Source: G958295645 sp965242735
GTDB lineage: Bacteria > Gemmatimonadota > Gemmatimonadetes > Longimicrobiales > Gaopeijiaceae
Reading direction: 5' to 3'
NCBI GenBank assembly: GCA_965242735.1
Contig: OZ251497.1
Coordinates: 3,224,001-3,288,000, forward strand
DNA length: 64,000 nucleotides
A program made the position numbers and the translations under genes. The notes below the pieces were generated by a model. The model saw nothing but the letters and a program-made list of their open reading frames with translations. It ran no database searches and was not told where the DNA came from. Positions 16,116 to 25,067 of the stretch are shown here, piece after piece (the first letter of the stretch is position 1; every line of letters begins with the position of its first letter).

Positions 16116-17732
16116 CTACAGCAACGTCGCCTGCCGAACGAGTTCGCCGCGCACGTCCGGGCAGGCGTCGATCAGCGTGTCGGCTCGGACGCGGCCAAGT
16201 TCCCCCGGCTCGACCTTGTGCAGGCCGCCGCCGTATACTCTGCCGCTTTCGCTCCACTGGGCTTCGACCGCTCGGCGCAACGCCCGCCACACGGCTTCGC
16301 GCCCGGCGGCGCAACTCGTCGCTCTTGCCAGCACCGCCTTCGGATACAACATCAAATAGACGTTCGTGGCAATTGCTTCGGACTTGTTGAGGACGATTCG
16401 AAACGGGGTCCGGCCTTGCGGCGAGCGGCCCATGTACGTGCACAGGAACGGGGCTGGCTCTCGGCGCTCCTGCGCGTACCAAGGATCTCGGCGCACGGCC
16501 AGATAGCCCTTGTCGATCTCCGCCGCCTCCCCGCGCCCAACGTAGCTTGCGGCCTTCGGGTCGGCACGTCGCAGTTCATGCAACGGCAGGCGGCAATCGA
16601 AGAGGTAGAGCGGCCTGCTGATGTCGGGAACGCCGTTGGCGTCCGCCTCTACAACATCCGTTGGCAAGCGCCGAGGACTGGGCAGCACCGGACGAAGAAA
16701 TCGAGACGACATGCCCGCCGCATCCGCTCGCGCTTCGTCCAGGATGAAGAAGCTGTTCGCTCCGGTGACGATGCCGCGCTTGATCGAAAAGAGGTCGGCC
16801 AGTTGGATGTCGCCTTCGTGCCGAGCAACGAGCTCGCGACGCCGCTTGGCCGGTGCGCCCTTGCTCGCAATCGCGTCAGTCTTCGGAAACCGGGTCCATT
16901 TCCGTTCGCCGTCCAGCGTGCTGCTGTCAACCCGTTGTCGATCCCTAGGATTGGCAATCGAACCTCCGAAGGTAAACTCCGGGGTCGTCGTCGTCGCCGT
17001 CGCCGTCGCCGCAGAGCGACGATTGCGAAACCACACCACGGCGGAAGACACCATGGCGTCGCCGAACTGCACGTCCGCCGGATCGAAGCGATGAATCCGG
17101 ATCAGCTCCACTCGTTCCAGCAAATATCTCTTCAGCGTCGAGCCGTAGTTCACGTCCATGAATTCGCTGGGAATCAACCAGATCGACAAGGCGTTCGGTT
17201 TGAGCCATTGATGGCCAAGCAACATGAAATAGATGTACAAGCCGGCAAGGCCCGAGACTCGCAACCGGATCAGTCTTTCGACGTCTGCAGCCAGTCGATG
17301 CTTCATATCGCGCCCGATGTGATGATGACGCACATATGGGGGATTGCAGATCAAGAGGTCCACGAGGTCGCCGCTGTCCGACGGCCTCTGCGCGGTGAAG
17401 TCGCGCAATTCCAAGCGAAGTCCCGTTGTGTTCCAGAGAGCTGCCGACGGCTCGCCGTAGTGCGGGTCGATCTCAAATCCTCGAGCCATGTCGCCAGAAT
17501 CCTGCGGGAAGACCTGGAGCAGGGCCGAATAGAACGCCCCGGTCCCGAAAGCCGGATCCAAGAACGATGTTCCGCTGTTGGGGGTACCGATCATCGCCTG
17601 CGCCGATTTCACGATTTCTGCCGCCAGCGGGCCCGGCGTGGCGAACTGACCAAGGACGTTCCGCTCATGCTGCGTCTTGGCTTCGTCCAGCCTTGCCTGG
17701 AGACGCTCCCGCCGCAATTCGGCCTTCGTCAT
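16116..17732 (-). CDS. N6-adenine DNA methyltransferase (restriction-modification partner)
   Basis: Methylates adenine to protect DNA from the adjacent endonuclease. The 538-residue protein has QFATPGPLAAEIV, the SAM-binding motif FLDPAFGTGAFYSAL and the catalytic NPPYVRHHHIG, in the motif order of gamma-class enzymes such as M.TaqI. A target-recognition domain fills the C-terminal half. It contains a low-complexity ATATATTTT run encoded by a GTC/GCC trinucleotide tract. Its start overlaps the endonuclease stop by four bases (ATGA), so expression is coupled. Base composition is less GC-rich than the flanks. Confidence 0.92.
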   Translation of the reverse strand: MTKAELRRERLQARLDEAKTQHERNVLGQFATPGPLAAEIVKSAQAMIGTPNSGTSFLDPAFGTGAFYSALLQVFPQDSGDMARGFEIDPHYGEPSAALWNTTGLRLELRDFTAQRPSDSGDLVDLLICNPPYVRHHHIGRDMKHRLAADVERLIRLRVSGLAGLYIYFMLLGHQWLKPNALSIWLIPSEFMDVNYGSTLKRYLLERVELIRIHRFDPADVQFGDAMVSSAVVWFRNRRSAATATATTTTPEFTFGGSIANPRDRQRVDSSTLDGERKWTRFPKTDAIASKGAPAKRRRELVARHEGDIQLADLFSIKRGIVTGANSFFILDEARADAAGMSSRFLRPVLPSPRRLPTDVVEADANGVPDISRPLYLFDCRLPLHELRRADPKAASYVGRGEAAEIDKGYLAVRRDPWYAQERREPAPFLCTYMGRSPQGRTPFRIVLNKSEAIATNVYLMLYPKAVLARATSCAAGREAVWRALRRAVEAQWSESGRVYGGGLHKVEPGELGRVRADTLIDACPDVRGELVRQATLL

Positions 17733-18694
17733 AGTCCGAGCTTCGAAAAATCAGACACCCGATGCTCCCAAACCCAGTCAATGCCCTCTGCGGCTTCATA
17801 ACCCAAATACCCAGAATCAAAATAGCCACCGAGGAATAATACGAAAGGCACCGATGAACCAAATCGATGCCGAAGATGCCGAGCCTTCGCAGCCTCTTCC
17901 TTGCGCCGTTTGTTGACATTGGTGAAGTCACCTGCGGATTTCGCCTCGACAAACAGAAGCGCGTCATGTGCGGACGCTAATCGTGGTTTGATGACAACAT
18001 CTACCGGAATGTTGACATGATCATCGCCAGATGAATTCAACCACCCAGTGACAGACATGCGATAAGCGAAAGTGCCGGGCAACATATCTTCAGGATTCTC
18101 AATTGATTTTGCTTGAACTGGACGGTATCCTCGTTCGATCAACCAAGTCTGAATAACATCAAGCTGTCTTTTTTCTTGTGCATTGCGAATCATCGGATTA
18201 GCGACCGCCCCGCATAATCTGTCCGCAATTATCACAGAAGCTCGATGACGTTCACTCTTCTTGGGGTGACGGCTATTCTCGAGCCATGGACAAATATCCC
18301 TGTCAACTAAGTTACGAACGACATTAGCGATCCGCGACAAGCTGTCGTAAAGCTTTTGAGAGGGCAAACGAGGCGGGACAGAACCTCGCTTTTCCATTCT
18401 CAATACCAAGTTTTTGCTCACCTTGGCAAGACCTACCACGCGATCTCTGGCCAATGGAGGACAAGTCACCATCCTAAGTGTCGGCAGGATGTTGGGGTGA
18501 TGCTTGAGGACGTCGCTGCCGATCTTGGTAAAGTTGGCGGTCGCTCGCATGGCTTGGCGCACATCTGCCGCGGCGGCGGCTCGTTGCTCCTGGAAAACGG
18601 ACGGCGCGTTCTCCAAAAACCATGCATTGAAGGCGTCTACGGACCTGGCGATGTCCTCCTTCCAGCGATGGGGCTGATTGAGGTTGGCAGGCAC
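17729..18694 (-). CDS. XamI-family type II restriction endonuclease
   Basis: A 321-residue protein. The opening NLNQPHRWKEDIARSVDAFN, followed by AWF, and the later LRMVTCPPLARDRVVGLAK, match the XamI restriction endonuclease family as I know it. XamI itself cuts GTCGAC, so that specificity is the first guess here. A PD-(D/E)XK-like core may be VDVVIKPRL followed by LLFVEAKSAGDF, an E-x-K pattern. A GTG at 18694 with GGAGA seven bases upstream is the best start; a TTG at 18730 is in frame but lacks a ribosome site. Visibly AT-richer than the neighbours, which suggests recent transfer. Confidence 0.85.
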   Translation of the reverse strand: MPANLNQPHRWKEDIARSVDAFNAWFLENAPSVFQEQRAAAAADVRQAMRATANFTKIGSDVLKHHPNILPTLRMVTCPPLARDRVVGLAKVSKNLVLRMEKRGSVPPRLPSQKLYDSLSRIANVVRNLVDRDICPWLENSRHPKKSERHRASVIIADRLCGAVANPMIRNAQEKRQLDVIQTWLIERGYRPVQAKSIENPEDMLPGTFAYRMSVTGWLNSSGDDHVNIPVDVVIKPRLASAHDALLFVEAKSAGDFTNVNKRRKEEAAKARHLRHRFGSSVPFVLFLGGYFDSGYLGYEAAEGIDWVWEHRVSDFSKLGL

Positions 18695-18880
18695 GACAGA
18701 TTCTCCAAGACCTTTGGCGTTGACAAGCAACCAGTCGGGTTGGCCAGCGACGCCGCGAGCGGCTTGGGGACGCTTCCCGGACGCTCCGCACGCCCCGCAC
18801 GCAGTCGGCGACGGCGAACGCGCGGGCCCCGAAGGCCAAGGCCATCAAGGTAATCAGAGCAGGCAATCTGTCAAGTCCGA

Positions 18881-18914
18881 TTGACATCTACGGTTTTTGT
18901 TCGGTATCGTTCGG
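18881..18914 (+). promoter_or_regulatory. imuA promoter with direct-repeat operator
   Basis: A perfect TTGACA box at 18881-18886 is followed 18 bases later by TATCGT at 18905-18910. Over the -10 lies a direct repeat, GTTCGG-TATC-GTTCGG (18899-18914). LexA of alphaproteobacteria binds GTTC-N7-GTTC; this site is GTTC-N6-GTTC, so a LexA-type operator is possible but not standard. The predicted transcript start falls at about the ATG at 18916, implying leaderless mRNA. Confidence 0.55.
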
Positions 18915-18915
18915 C

Positions 18916-19677
18916 ATGACTCTGACGACGAAGGACCGGCAGGCGGCGTTGCGGGGCGCGCTGGGGCGAATCGAGAGGGCGAGCGGCGGGGGGCGGGCGC
19001 ATCTGCCGCTGGGCATTCCCGAGATCGACGGGGCGCTGCCGGGGGGCGGACTGCGGAGGGGGTGTGTGCACGAAGTGGGCGGGGACGCGGCGGCCACGGC
19101 CTTTTGCGCGGTCGTCCTGGCTCGGGCGGGGGCGGCGGGAGGCCCGTTGCTCTGGCTGGCGGGGGACGGCAGGCTGGGGAGGCTGTATCCGCCGGGCTTG
19201 CTGCGCTACGGGATCGAGCCGGAGCGGCTGGTGATGGCGACCGGGCTGCGGCGGCCGGGAGACGTGGCGTGGGCCTTCGAGGAGGCCCTGCGCTCCCGGG
19301 CGGTGAAGGGAGTGGTGGCGGAGAGCCCGCCGCTGGGGACGACGGCTTCACGGCGCTTGATGCTGGCCGCCGAAGGATCGGACGTGGTGGGCTTGATGCT
19401 GGCGCTCGGAACGTGCGGCGGCGCGGGAGCGCTTCCGACGGCGGCAAGCCGGTGGCGGATCGTCTCGGCGTCGGACGAGGAAGCGGCTCCGGGGCCGGAC
19501 TCGCGAGCTCGGGCATGCGGGCTCGAGTGCCGGCGCGTTCGGTGGAGGACGGGCCGGACGGCTTGGCGGGTCGAGCTGCTGCGCTGCCGGGGCGGCAAGC
19601 CGTTCGAACGAATCGTGCGCTGGGAAGACGGAAGAGCGGCGGTTGCCGAACCTGGACAGATTCCATGCAGAATCTGA
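18916..19677 (+). CDS. imuA: ImuA, RecA-like SOS mutagenesis protein
   Basis: A 253-residue member of the ImuA/SulA-like group that works with ImuB and DnaE2 in damage-induced mutagenesis. Visible features are LPLGIPEIDGALPGGGLRRG near residue 30, then a Gly/Ala-rich region without a full Walker A, and a core with LLWLAGDGRLGRLYPPGL and VKGVVAESPPL. The C-terminus has WRVELLRCRGGKP. It heads a three-gene operon. Its stop lies inside the first copy of an 83-bp-spaced duplication. Confidence 0.9.
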   Translation: MTLTTKDRQAALRGALGRIERASGGGRAHLPLGIPEIDGALPGGGLRRGCVHEVGGDAAATAFCAVVLARAGAAGGPLLWLAGDGRLGRLYPPGLLRYGIEPERLVMATGLRRPGDVAWAFEEALRSRAVKGVVAESPPLGTTASRRLMLAAEGSDVVGLMLALGTCGGAGALPTAASRWRIVSASDEEAAPGPDSRARACGLECRRVRWRTGRTAWRVELLRCRGGKPFERIVRWEDGRAAVAEPGQIPCRI

Positions 19678-19769
19678 CGGAGAATCGCACCGGCGGCCCT
19701 TGGCGTCCTTGGCGTCCTTGGCGGATCGCCGAATCTGGACAGATTCCATGCAGAATCTGACGGAGAATC
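19645..19769 (+). repeat. 42-bp direct repeat across the imuA-imuB junction
   Basis: Copies at 19645-19686 and 19728-19769 differ by one base and are 83 bases apart. Each holds the inverted repeat CAGATTC-CATGCA-GAATCTG and an ATG. The imuA stop lies in copy one and the imuB start in copy two. The spacer contains TTGGCGTCC repeated in tandem. A single ancestral copy would have placed the imuB ATG ten bases before the imuA stop, so duplication appears to have pulled two overlapping genes apart. Confidence 0.85.
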
Positions 19770-21466
19770 TGTCACGGCCTGCCGGGAAAGCCGCGGCCGG
19801 GCGTTCCCGGACGCCTCCGCGGAGAGTGTCGCGCCGCTTCTTGGCCGTTTGGTTGCCCTGGTGGCCTGTCGAGCGTCTGGCCGGGCGGCGGCCGGAGGTT
19901 CGCGACCAGCCGTTCGTCACCGTTTCGGACGTTCGGGGGCGGCAGGTGGTGGCGGCGGGCAACCGGCAAGCCGTTCAGGCCGGCCTGGCGCCGGGGACGT
20001 CGTTGGCGGATGCGCGGGCGATCGTCCCGCAAGTCTTTGTTGCGCCTGCAGATCCGAACGCCGACGAGCGAGCGCTGGAATCGCTGGCGCGCTGGGCGTT
20101 CCGCTTCACGCCCCGGGTCGCGCCGGCGGCGCCGGACGCCTTCTTCCTGGACGTGGGCGGTTGCGCGCACCTCTTTGGCGGCGAGAGAGCCCTGGCCTCG
20201 GAGGTTCGCGCGAAGCTGAAGGGGTTCGGGCTGACTTCTCGGGGGGGACTGGCCGGCGCTCCGGGGGCGGCATGGGCGCTGGCCCGCTACGGAGGGGACG
20301 CCTTGGGCGTGGTGCCGGACGGCGCCGGGCTCGCGGAGCGCAAGAAGGCGCTGGGACGCCTGCCGGTCGCCGCTCTTCGGCTGGACGAAGACGTCGCGGC
20401 CGCTCTCGCTTCCTTCGGACTGGACAAGATCCATGCGCTGCTCGACGTGGAACCCGTCAAGCTGGCGGAGCGCTTCGGTCCCCAGCCGTCCCGGCGGCTG
20501 GCGCAGGCGCTCGGACTGCTCGCGGACCCGCTGGCGCCGCTTCGGCCTCTCCCTCCGCGGGAGGCTAGGCGGGCGTTTGCGGAACCGGTCTCGCGCCCCG
20601 AGGACGTTCGGGCCGCCGTGGACGCGCTGCTGGAAGACCTGTGCGAAACCCTTCGGCGAGCGGGAGAGGGGGTGCGCCGGGTTCGCTTGGTCTGTCACCG
20701 CGTGGACGGGCGGCCGCAGACCCTCGAGGTCGGGACCAGCCGCCCGGTCCGCCGCCGAGAACCCCTCGCGCGGCTCTTCGCCGAGAAGCTGAAGCAGGTG
20801 GCGGCCGGCTTCGGCATCGAAGAGATGACGCTGACGGCCGAAGCGGCCGAACCCGTCGTGGAGGAGCAGCTCGGCTGGACTGCCCCAAACATCCACGAGA
20901 ACTCGCGCGCGCTGGCGGCTCTCGTCGACCGTCTGGGCAACCGCTTCGGGTTCGACCGCATCGTCCGTCCCGCGCCCCGGCAGAGCTGGACGCCGGAGCG
21001 CGCCGTCCGGCTCCAAGCCTTCGACGGGCGGCCGCCGCAGGCTCGCAAGCCTCGAGCGCCGGGCCGTTCCCGGTCCACGATCCTCCGCTCGCCGGACCTC
21101 CGTCGCCCGTCCGGCCTTTGGGCGGCCGCCGCCTGGCCCGGCGCCGCCCCTCGTCCCGTCCGCCTGGCATCTCCTCCTCAAGCCGTGCAAGTGGCCGAAT
21201 TTCGAGGAGACGGCGTTCCGGTCTCCTTCCGTCTCGGGGGCGACCTTCACTGGCTGCGGGCCGCCGAGGGCCCCGAGCGCCTGGAGGCCGAATGGTGGCG
21301 GGAGGACGCCCCGGCCCGGGACTACTACGTGTTCGAAGCCGAGGACGGCCGCCGCTACTGGCTCTACCGCGAGCTCTGCGACCCGGCCCGTTCCGCCGGC
21401 TCCGGCTCCGCCAGCATCCGCCCCGCGCCGCCTCCGCGCTGGTTCCTCCACGGATTCTTCGGTTGA
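19748..21466 (+). CDS. imuB: ImuB, Y-family polymerase-like mutasome subunit
   Basis: A 572-residue Y-family polymerase homologue that lacks the catalytic carboxylates and acts as hub linking ImuA, DnaE2 and the beta clamp. Early family phrases are RRFLAVWLPWWPVERL, GLAPGTSLADARAIVP and a divergent FFLDVGGCAHLFGGE. A beta-clamp-binding-like QLGW motif occurs near residue 380, and a C-terminal domain ends RYWLYRELCD. ATG at 19748 is used; a GTG at 19826 just before the conserved region is an alternative. The first 26 residues come from duplicated DNA and look unconserved. Confidence 0.92.
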   Translation: MQNLTENLSRPAGKAAAGRSRTPPRRVSRRFLAVWLPWWPVERLAGRRPEVRDQPFVTVSDVRGRQVVAAGNRQAVQAGLAPGTSLADARAIVPQVFVAPADPNADERALESLARWAFRFTPRVAPAAPDAFFLDVGGCAHLFGGERALASEVRAKLKGFGLTSRGGLAGAPGAAWALARYGGDALGVVPDGAGLAERKKALGRLPVAALRLDEDVAAALASFGLDKIHALLDVEPVKLAERFGPQPSRRLAQALGLLADPLAPLRPLPPREARRAFAEPVSRPEDVRAAVDALLEDLCETLRRAGEGVRRVRLVCHRVDGRPQTLEVGTSRPVRRREPLARLFAEKLKQVAAGFGIEEMTLTAEAAEPVVEEQLGWTAPNIHENSRALAALVDRLGNRFGFDRIVRPAPRQSWTPERAVRLQAFDGRPPQARKPRAPGRSRSTILRSPDLRRPSGLWAAAAWPGAAPRPVRLASPPQAVQVAEFRGDGVPVSFRLGGDLHWLRAAEGPERLEAEWWREDAPARDYYVFEAEDGRRYWLYRELCDPARSAGSGSASIRPAPPPRWFLHGFFG

Positions 21467-24400
21467 CGACGAGCAAGCCGTCCCCCAAGGCCTGCCCGTC
21501 CGCGCCCTGCCCGGACCGCCGGCTGAACCAAAGCCTCGATGCGCGCAAGCCGTCCCCCAAGGCCTGCGCGTCCCTGCCCGGCCCGTCCCGCCGGCTGAAT
21601 CAAGACCTCGATGCGCGCAAGCCGCCCCCCAGGGTCTACGCGTCCCTGCGCCATGCCGAGCTTCAGGCCACCAGCAACTTCTCGTTTCTGCGCGGGGCGT
21701 CGCATCCCGAGGAGCTGGTCGAGCGGGCCGCCGCCTTGGGCTGGCAGGCCCTGGCGCTGACCGACCGCAACACCTTGGCCGGGGTCGTCCGGGCGCACCT
21801 GGCCGCCAAGCGCGCCGGGCTGCGCTTCCTGCCGGGCGCCCGGCTGGACCTGATCGACGCTCCGAGCCTGCTGTGCCTGCCCACCACGCGCGCCGCGTAC
21901 GGCCGCTTGGCCCGTCTTCTCACTCTGGGCCGCCGACGCGCGCCCAAGGGGCAGTGCCGACTCGAGCGCGCCGACCTGCCCAGCGCCGCCAAGGGACAGA
22001 TCTTCGTCGCCGTCGCGTCCGAATCCGCCTCGCCGGACGCCGCCGTCCCGCCGGACGCCGCCGCTTCGCCGTCGTCCATGCCGCCTTCCCGCCGCCGACG
22101 CGCGCCGGAAGTCGCGTTCGCGCCCGGCTCTCCCTTCGCCCGCCATCTCGAATGGTGCCGCGACCGCTTGGACGCGCCGCTCTACCTGGCCGCCACGCAC
22201 CTGCTTCGGGGCGACGACGACCGCCGGCTGGCCTGCCTGGCCTCTCTCTCCCAAGCCCTCGGCGTTCCCTTGGCCGCAACGGGGAGCGTGGAAATGCACG
22301 ATCCTCGCCGCCGCCGCCTTCACGACGTCCTGGCGTGCGTCCGCGAGGGCCGCACCATCGACGATGCGGGCCGTCGCCTGGCCCCCAACGCCGAACGCCA
22401 TCTCAAGCCGCCTTCGGAAGTCGCGCGCCTCCTGCGCCGCCATCCCGAAGCGCTGGCCAACGCCGCGGCCGTCGCCGAACAATGCCGCTTCTCGCTGGAC
22501 GAGATCCGCTACGAGTACCCCGCCGAGGTCGTGCCCGGCGGCGGCACGCCCCAGGAACGCCTCGAGACGCTGGCGCGGGAGGGCGCCGAGAGCCGCTGGC
22601 CGGAGGGAATTCCGGCCAAGGTCCGCGCGGCTCTGAAGCACGAGCTGGCGCTGATCGGCAAGCTGAACTACGCGCCGTACTTCCTCACCGTGGACGACAT
22701 CGTCCGAACCGCGCGCGAGCGCGGCATCCTCTGCCAGGGACGCGGATCGGCCGCCAATTCGGTGGTGTGCTACTGCCTGGGCATCACGTCCGTGGACCCC
22801 ACCCGGATCGACCTCCTCTTCGAGCGCTTCGTCTCGGCGGAGCGGGACGAGGCGCCCGACATCGACGTGGACTTCGAGCACGAGCGGCGCGAGGAAATCA
22901 TCCAGTACATCTATCGCAAGCACGGGCGCGACAGGGCCGGGCTGGCCGCGACGGTGGTCTCCTACCGGCCTCGAAGCGCGCTGCGAGACGTGGGCAAGGC
23001 CATGGGGCTGAGCCAGGACGTGATCGGGCGGCTGCTGTCCATGGTCTCGTGGTGGTCGGGTCCGGCGGGCGAGGAGCAGGCGCGCGAGCAAGGATTCGAT
23101 CCCGCGGACCGACGCTTGAGGCTCGCGCTGGAGCTGGCCAGGGAACTGTGCGGCTTTCCGCGCCACCTGTCCCAGCACACGGGCGGCTTCGTGATCTCTC
23201 GAACTCCGCTGTGCGAAATCGTCCCGGTTCAGAACGCGGCCATGCCGGACCGCACCGTGATCGAGTGGAACAAGGACGACCTGGAAGCGCTGGGCCTGAT
23301 CAAGGTGGACGTGCTGGGTCTGGGGATGCTGTCGTGCATTCGCCGCGCGTTCGGCCTGCTCGAAGCGCACCACGGCGTTCGCCACACGATGGCGAGCGTC
23401 CCCCAGGAAGACCCGGCGGTGTACGAGATGATCCAGCGCGCCGACACGGTGGGCGTCTTTCAGATCGAGAGCCGCGCCCAGATGGCGATGCTGCCCCGGC
23501 TGAGGCCGAAGACGTTCTACGACTTGGTGATCGAAGTGGCGATCGTGCGCCCGGGGCCGATTCAAGGCGACATGGTCCATCCCTACTTGCGCCGGCGCCA
23601 GGGACTGGAGCCTGTGCGCTATCCGTCGGAGGAGCTGCGCCAAACGCTCGAGAAGACCTTGGGCGTGCCGCTGTTTCAGGAACAGGCGATGAAGATCGCC
23701 ATCGTCGCCGCCGGCTTCTCCGCGTCCGAGGCGGACCAGCTGCGCCGGGCCATGGCCAGCTTCCGCAACTACGGCACGGTTCATCGCTTTCGCGACAAGT
23801 TCGTCCGGGGCATGACGCGGCGAGGCTACGACCCAGCCTTCGCGGAAAGCTGCTTTCGCCAGATCGAGGGCTTCGGCGACTACGGATTCCCCGAGAGCCA
23901 CGCGGCCAGCTTCGCGCTGCTGGTCTACGTCTCGTCCTGGATCAAGCGCCGCTACCCGGCGATCTTTGCCTGCGCGCTCATCAACAGCCAGCCCATGGGA
24001 TTCTACGCCCCGGCCCAGATCGTGCGCGACGCCCGGGAGCACGGGGTGGAAGTGCGTCCCTCGGACGTCAACCATTCGGAATGGGACGCCACGCTGGAAC
24101 CGGCGGACAGGACGGCGCGGAGCGAATCGGCGGACAGGACAGCGCGGGGCGAATCGGCGAGCCGGACGGCGCGGAGCGAACCGGCCGAGGAGGAGCGCTT
24201 CGCCCTGCGGTTGGGGCTGAGCCGGGTTCGGGGGCTTCGCGAGGAGGACGCGGCGCGGCTCGTGGCGGCGCGCGAGGAAGCGCCCGGCGGCGCGTACCTG
24301 TCGCCCGAGGACCTGTGGAGGCGGTCGGGGATTTCGCGGGCCGCGCTGGTGCGCTTGGCCAACGCCGACGCCATGAGGTCGATGGGCCTGGACCGGAGGC

Positions 24401-24978
24401 AGGCCGCCTGGGCGGCGAAGGCGCTGGAGGCCGGAGGGCCGTTGCCGCTGTTCGAGAATTCGGACAGGCGCGGGCCGGGGGCGCAGTCCGGCGACGGAAC
24501 CGAGATCGAGCCCGCGCTGCCCGCCATGTCGGCGAGCGAGCACGTGGTGGCGGACCACCGGACGACCGGCCTGTCGCTCAAGCAGCATCTGGTGGCGTTT
24601 CTGCGGGAGCGCTTGGCCCGGCGGGGCGTGCGCCCGGCGTCGGACTTGAGCGGATTGCCGGGCGGCGCCCGGGTCGCCGTGGCGGGCCTCGTGCTGGTGC
24701 GGCAGCGGCCGGGGTCCGGAAAGGTCATGTTCGTCACTCTGGAGGACGAGACCGGCGTGGCCAACTTGGTCGTCCTGCCGGCGGTGCGGGAGCGTTGGCG
24801 GCGCGAACTCCTGACGGCGCGGCTGATGATCTGCCACGGCAAGGTGCAGGCCCAGGACGGCGTGATTCACGTGGTCGCGAAGAAGATCGAGGAGCGCAAC
24901 GCGTGGCTGGCGGGCCTGAGCCCTGCCCAACCCGGCGGCGGCGAGGCGTTCGTCGGCCGGGGACGCTTCTTTCACTAA
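21463..24978 (+). CDS. dnaE2: Error-prone DNA polymerase DnaE2 (ImuC)
   Basis: A 1171-residue C-family polymerase that performs translesion synthesis with ImuA and ImuB. The PHP domain opens with ATSNFSFLRGASHPEELVE. The palm holds the catalytic aspartates in DEAPDIDVDFEHERR. The fingers/thumb region includes GVFQIESRAQMAMLPRL and YGFPESHAASFALLVY. An OB fold near the end has VAVAGLVLVRQRPGSGK. The likely start is TTG overlapping the imuB stop (TTGA). Two oddities: about 60 N-terminal residues built from a 24-residue tandem repeat, and a threefold nine-residue repeat in the linker before the helix-hairpin-helix region. Confidence 0.95.
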   Translation: MTTSKPSPKACPSAPCPDRRLNQSLDARKPSPKACASLPGPSRRLNQDLDARKPPPRVYASLRHAELQATSNFSFLRGASHPEELVERAAALGWQALALTDRNTLAGVVRAHLAAKRAGLRFLPGARLDLIDAPSLLCLPTTRAAYGRLARLLTLGRRRAPKGQCRLERADLPSAAKGQIFVAVASESASPDAAVPPDAAASPSSMPPSRRRRAPEVAFAPGSPFARHLEWCRDRLDAPLYLAATHLLRGDDDRRLACLASLSQALGVPLAATGSVEMHDPRRRRLHDVLACVREGRTIDDAGRRLAPNAERHLKPPSEVARLLRRHPEALANAAAVAEQCRFSLDEIRYEYPAEVVPGGGTPQERLETLAREGAESRWPEGIPAKVRAALKHELALIGKLNYAPYFLTVDDIVRTARERGILCQGRGSAANSVVCYCLGITSVDPTRIDLLFERFVSAERDEAPDIDVDFEHERREEIIQYIYRKHGRDRAGLAATVVSYRPRSALRDVGKAMGLSQDVIGRLLSMVSWWSGPAGEEQAREQGFDPADRRLRLALELARELCGFPRHLSQHTGGFVISRTPLCEIVPVQNAAMPDRTVIEWNKDDLEALGLIKVDVLGLGMLSCIRRAFGLLEAHHGVRHTMASVPQEDPAVYEMIQRADTVGVFQIESRAQMAMLPRLRPKTFYDLVIEVAIVRPGPIQGDMVHPYLRRRQGLEPVRYPSEELRQTLEKTLGVPLFQEQAMKIAIVAAGFSASEADQLRRAMASFRNYGTVHRFRDKFVRGMTRRGYDPAFAESCFRQIEGFGDYGFPESHAASFALLVYVSSWIKRRYPAIFACALINSQPMGFYAPAQIVRDAREHGVEVRPSDVNHSEWDATLEPADRTARSESADRTARGESASRTARSEPAEEERFALRLGLSRVRGLREEDAARLVAAREEAPGGAYLSPEDLWRRSGISRAALVRLANADAMRSMGLDRRQAAWAAKALEAGGPLPLFENSDRRGPGAQSGDGTEIEPALPAMSASEHVVADHRTTGLSLKQHLVAFLRERLARRGVRPASDLSGLPGGARVAVAGLVLVRQRPGSGKVMFVTLEDETGVANLVVLPAVRERWRRELLTARLMICHGKVQAQDGVIHVVAKKIEERNAWLAGLSPAQPGGGEAFVGRGRFFH
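21473..21648 (+). repeat. 72-bp tandem repeat in the dnaE2 N-terminus
   Basis: About 2.4 copies with a period of exactly 72 bases start at 21473, 21545 and 21617. They are in frame and encode (S/R)KPSPKACxSxPxPxRRLNQ-type units ahead of the PHP domain. The third copy is diverged. DnaE2 normally begins at the residues just after this stretch, so the repeat is an N-terminal extension. Confidence 0.85.
24102..24182 (+). repeat. 27-bp tandem repeat inside dnaE2
   Basis: Three in-frame copies with period 27 encode ADRTARSES, ADRTARGES and ASRTARSEP. They lie between WDATLEP and FALRLGLSRVRGL, where other DnaE2 proteins have a short linker as I recall. Confidence 0.85.
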
Positions 24979-25067
24979 ATTCGCAGAGGGCTTCCGGCGA
25001 GGGCGCGCCGCGCCCGGCTGGGACCCGGCCGCCGCGCCGCGCAGACGCCGCCCTTCCGGCTCCGCCC

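Noticed and set aside
21364..24975. A very long open frame antisense to dnaE2, with others antisense to the second TonB receptor and to imuB
   Set aside because: GC-rich codon usage leaves the antisense frames open. Their translations are Arg/Gly/Ala-rich and match no family, while the sense strand has clear conserved proteins.
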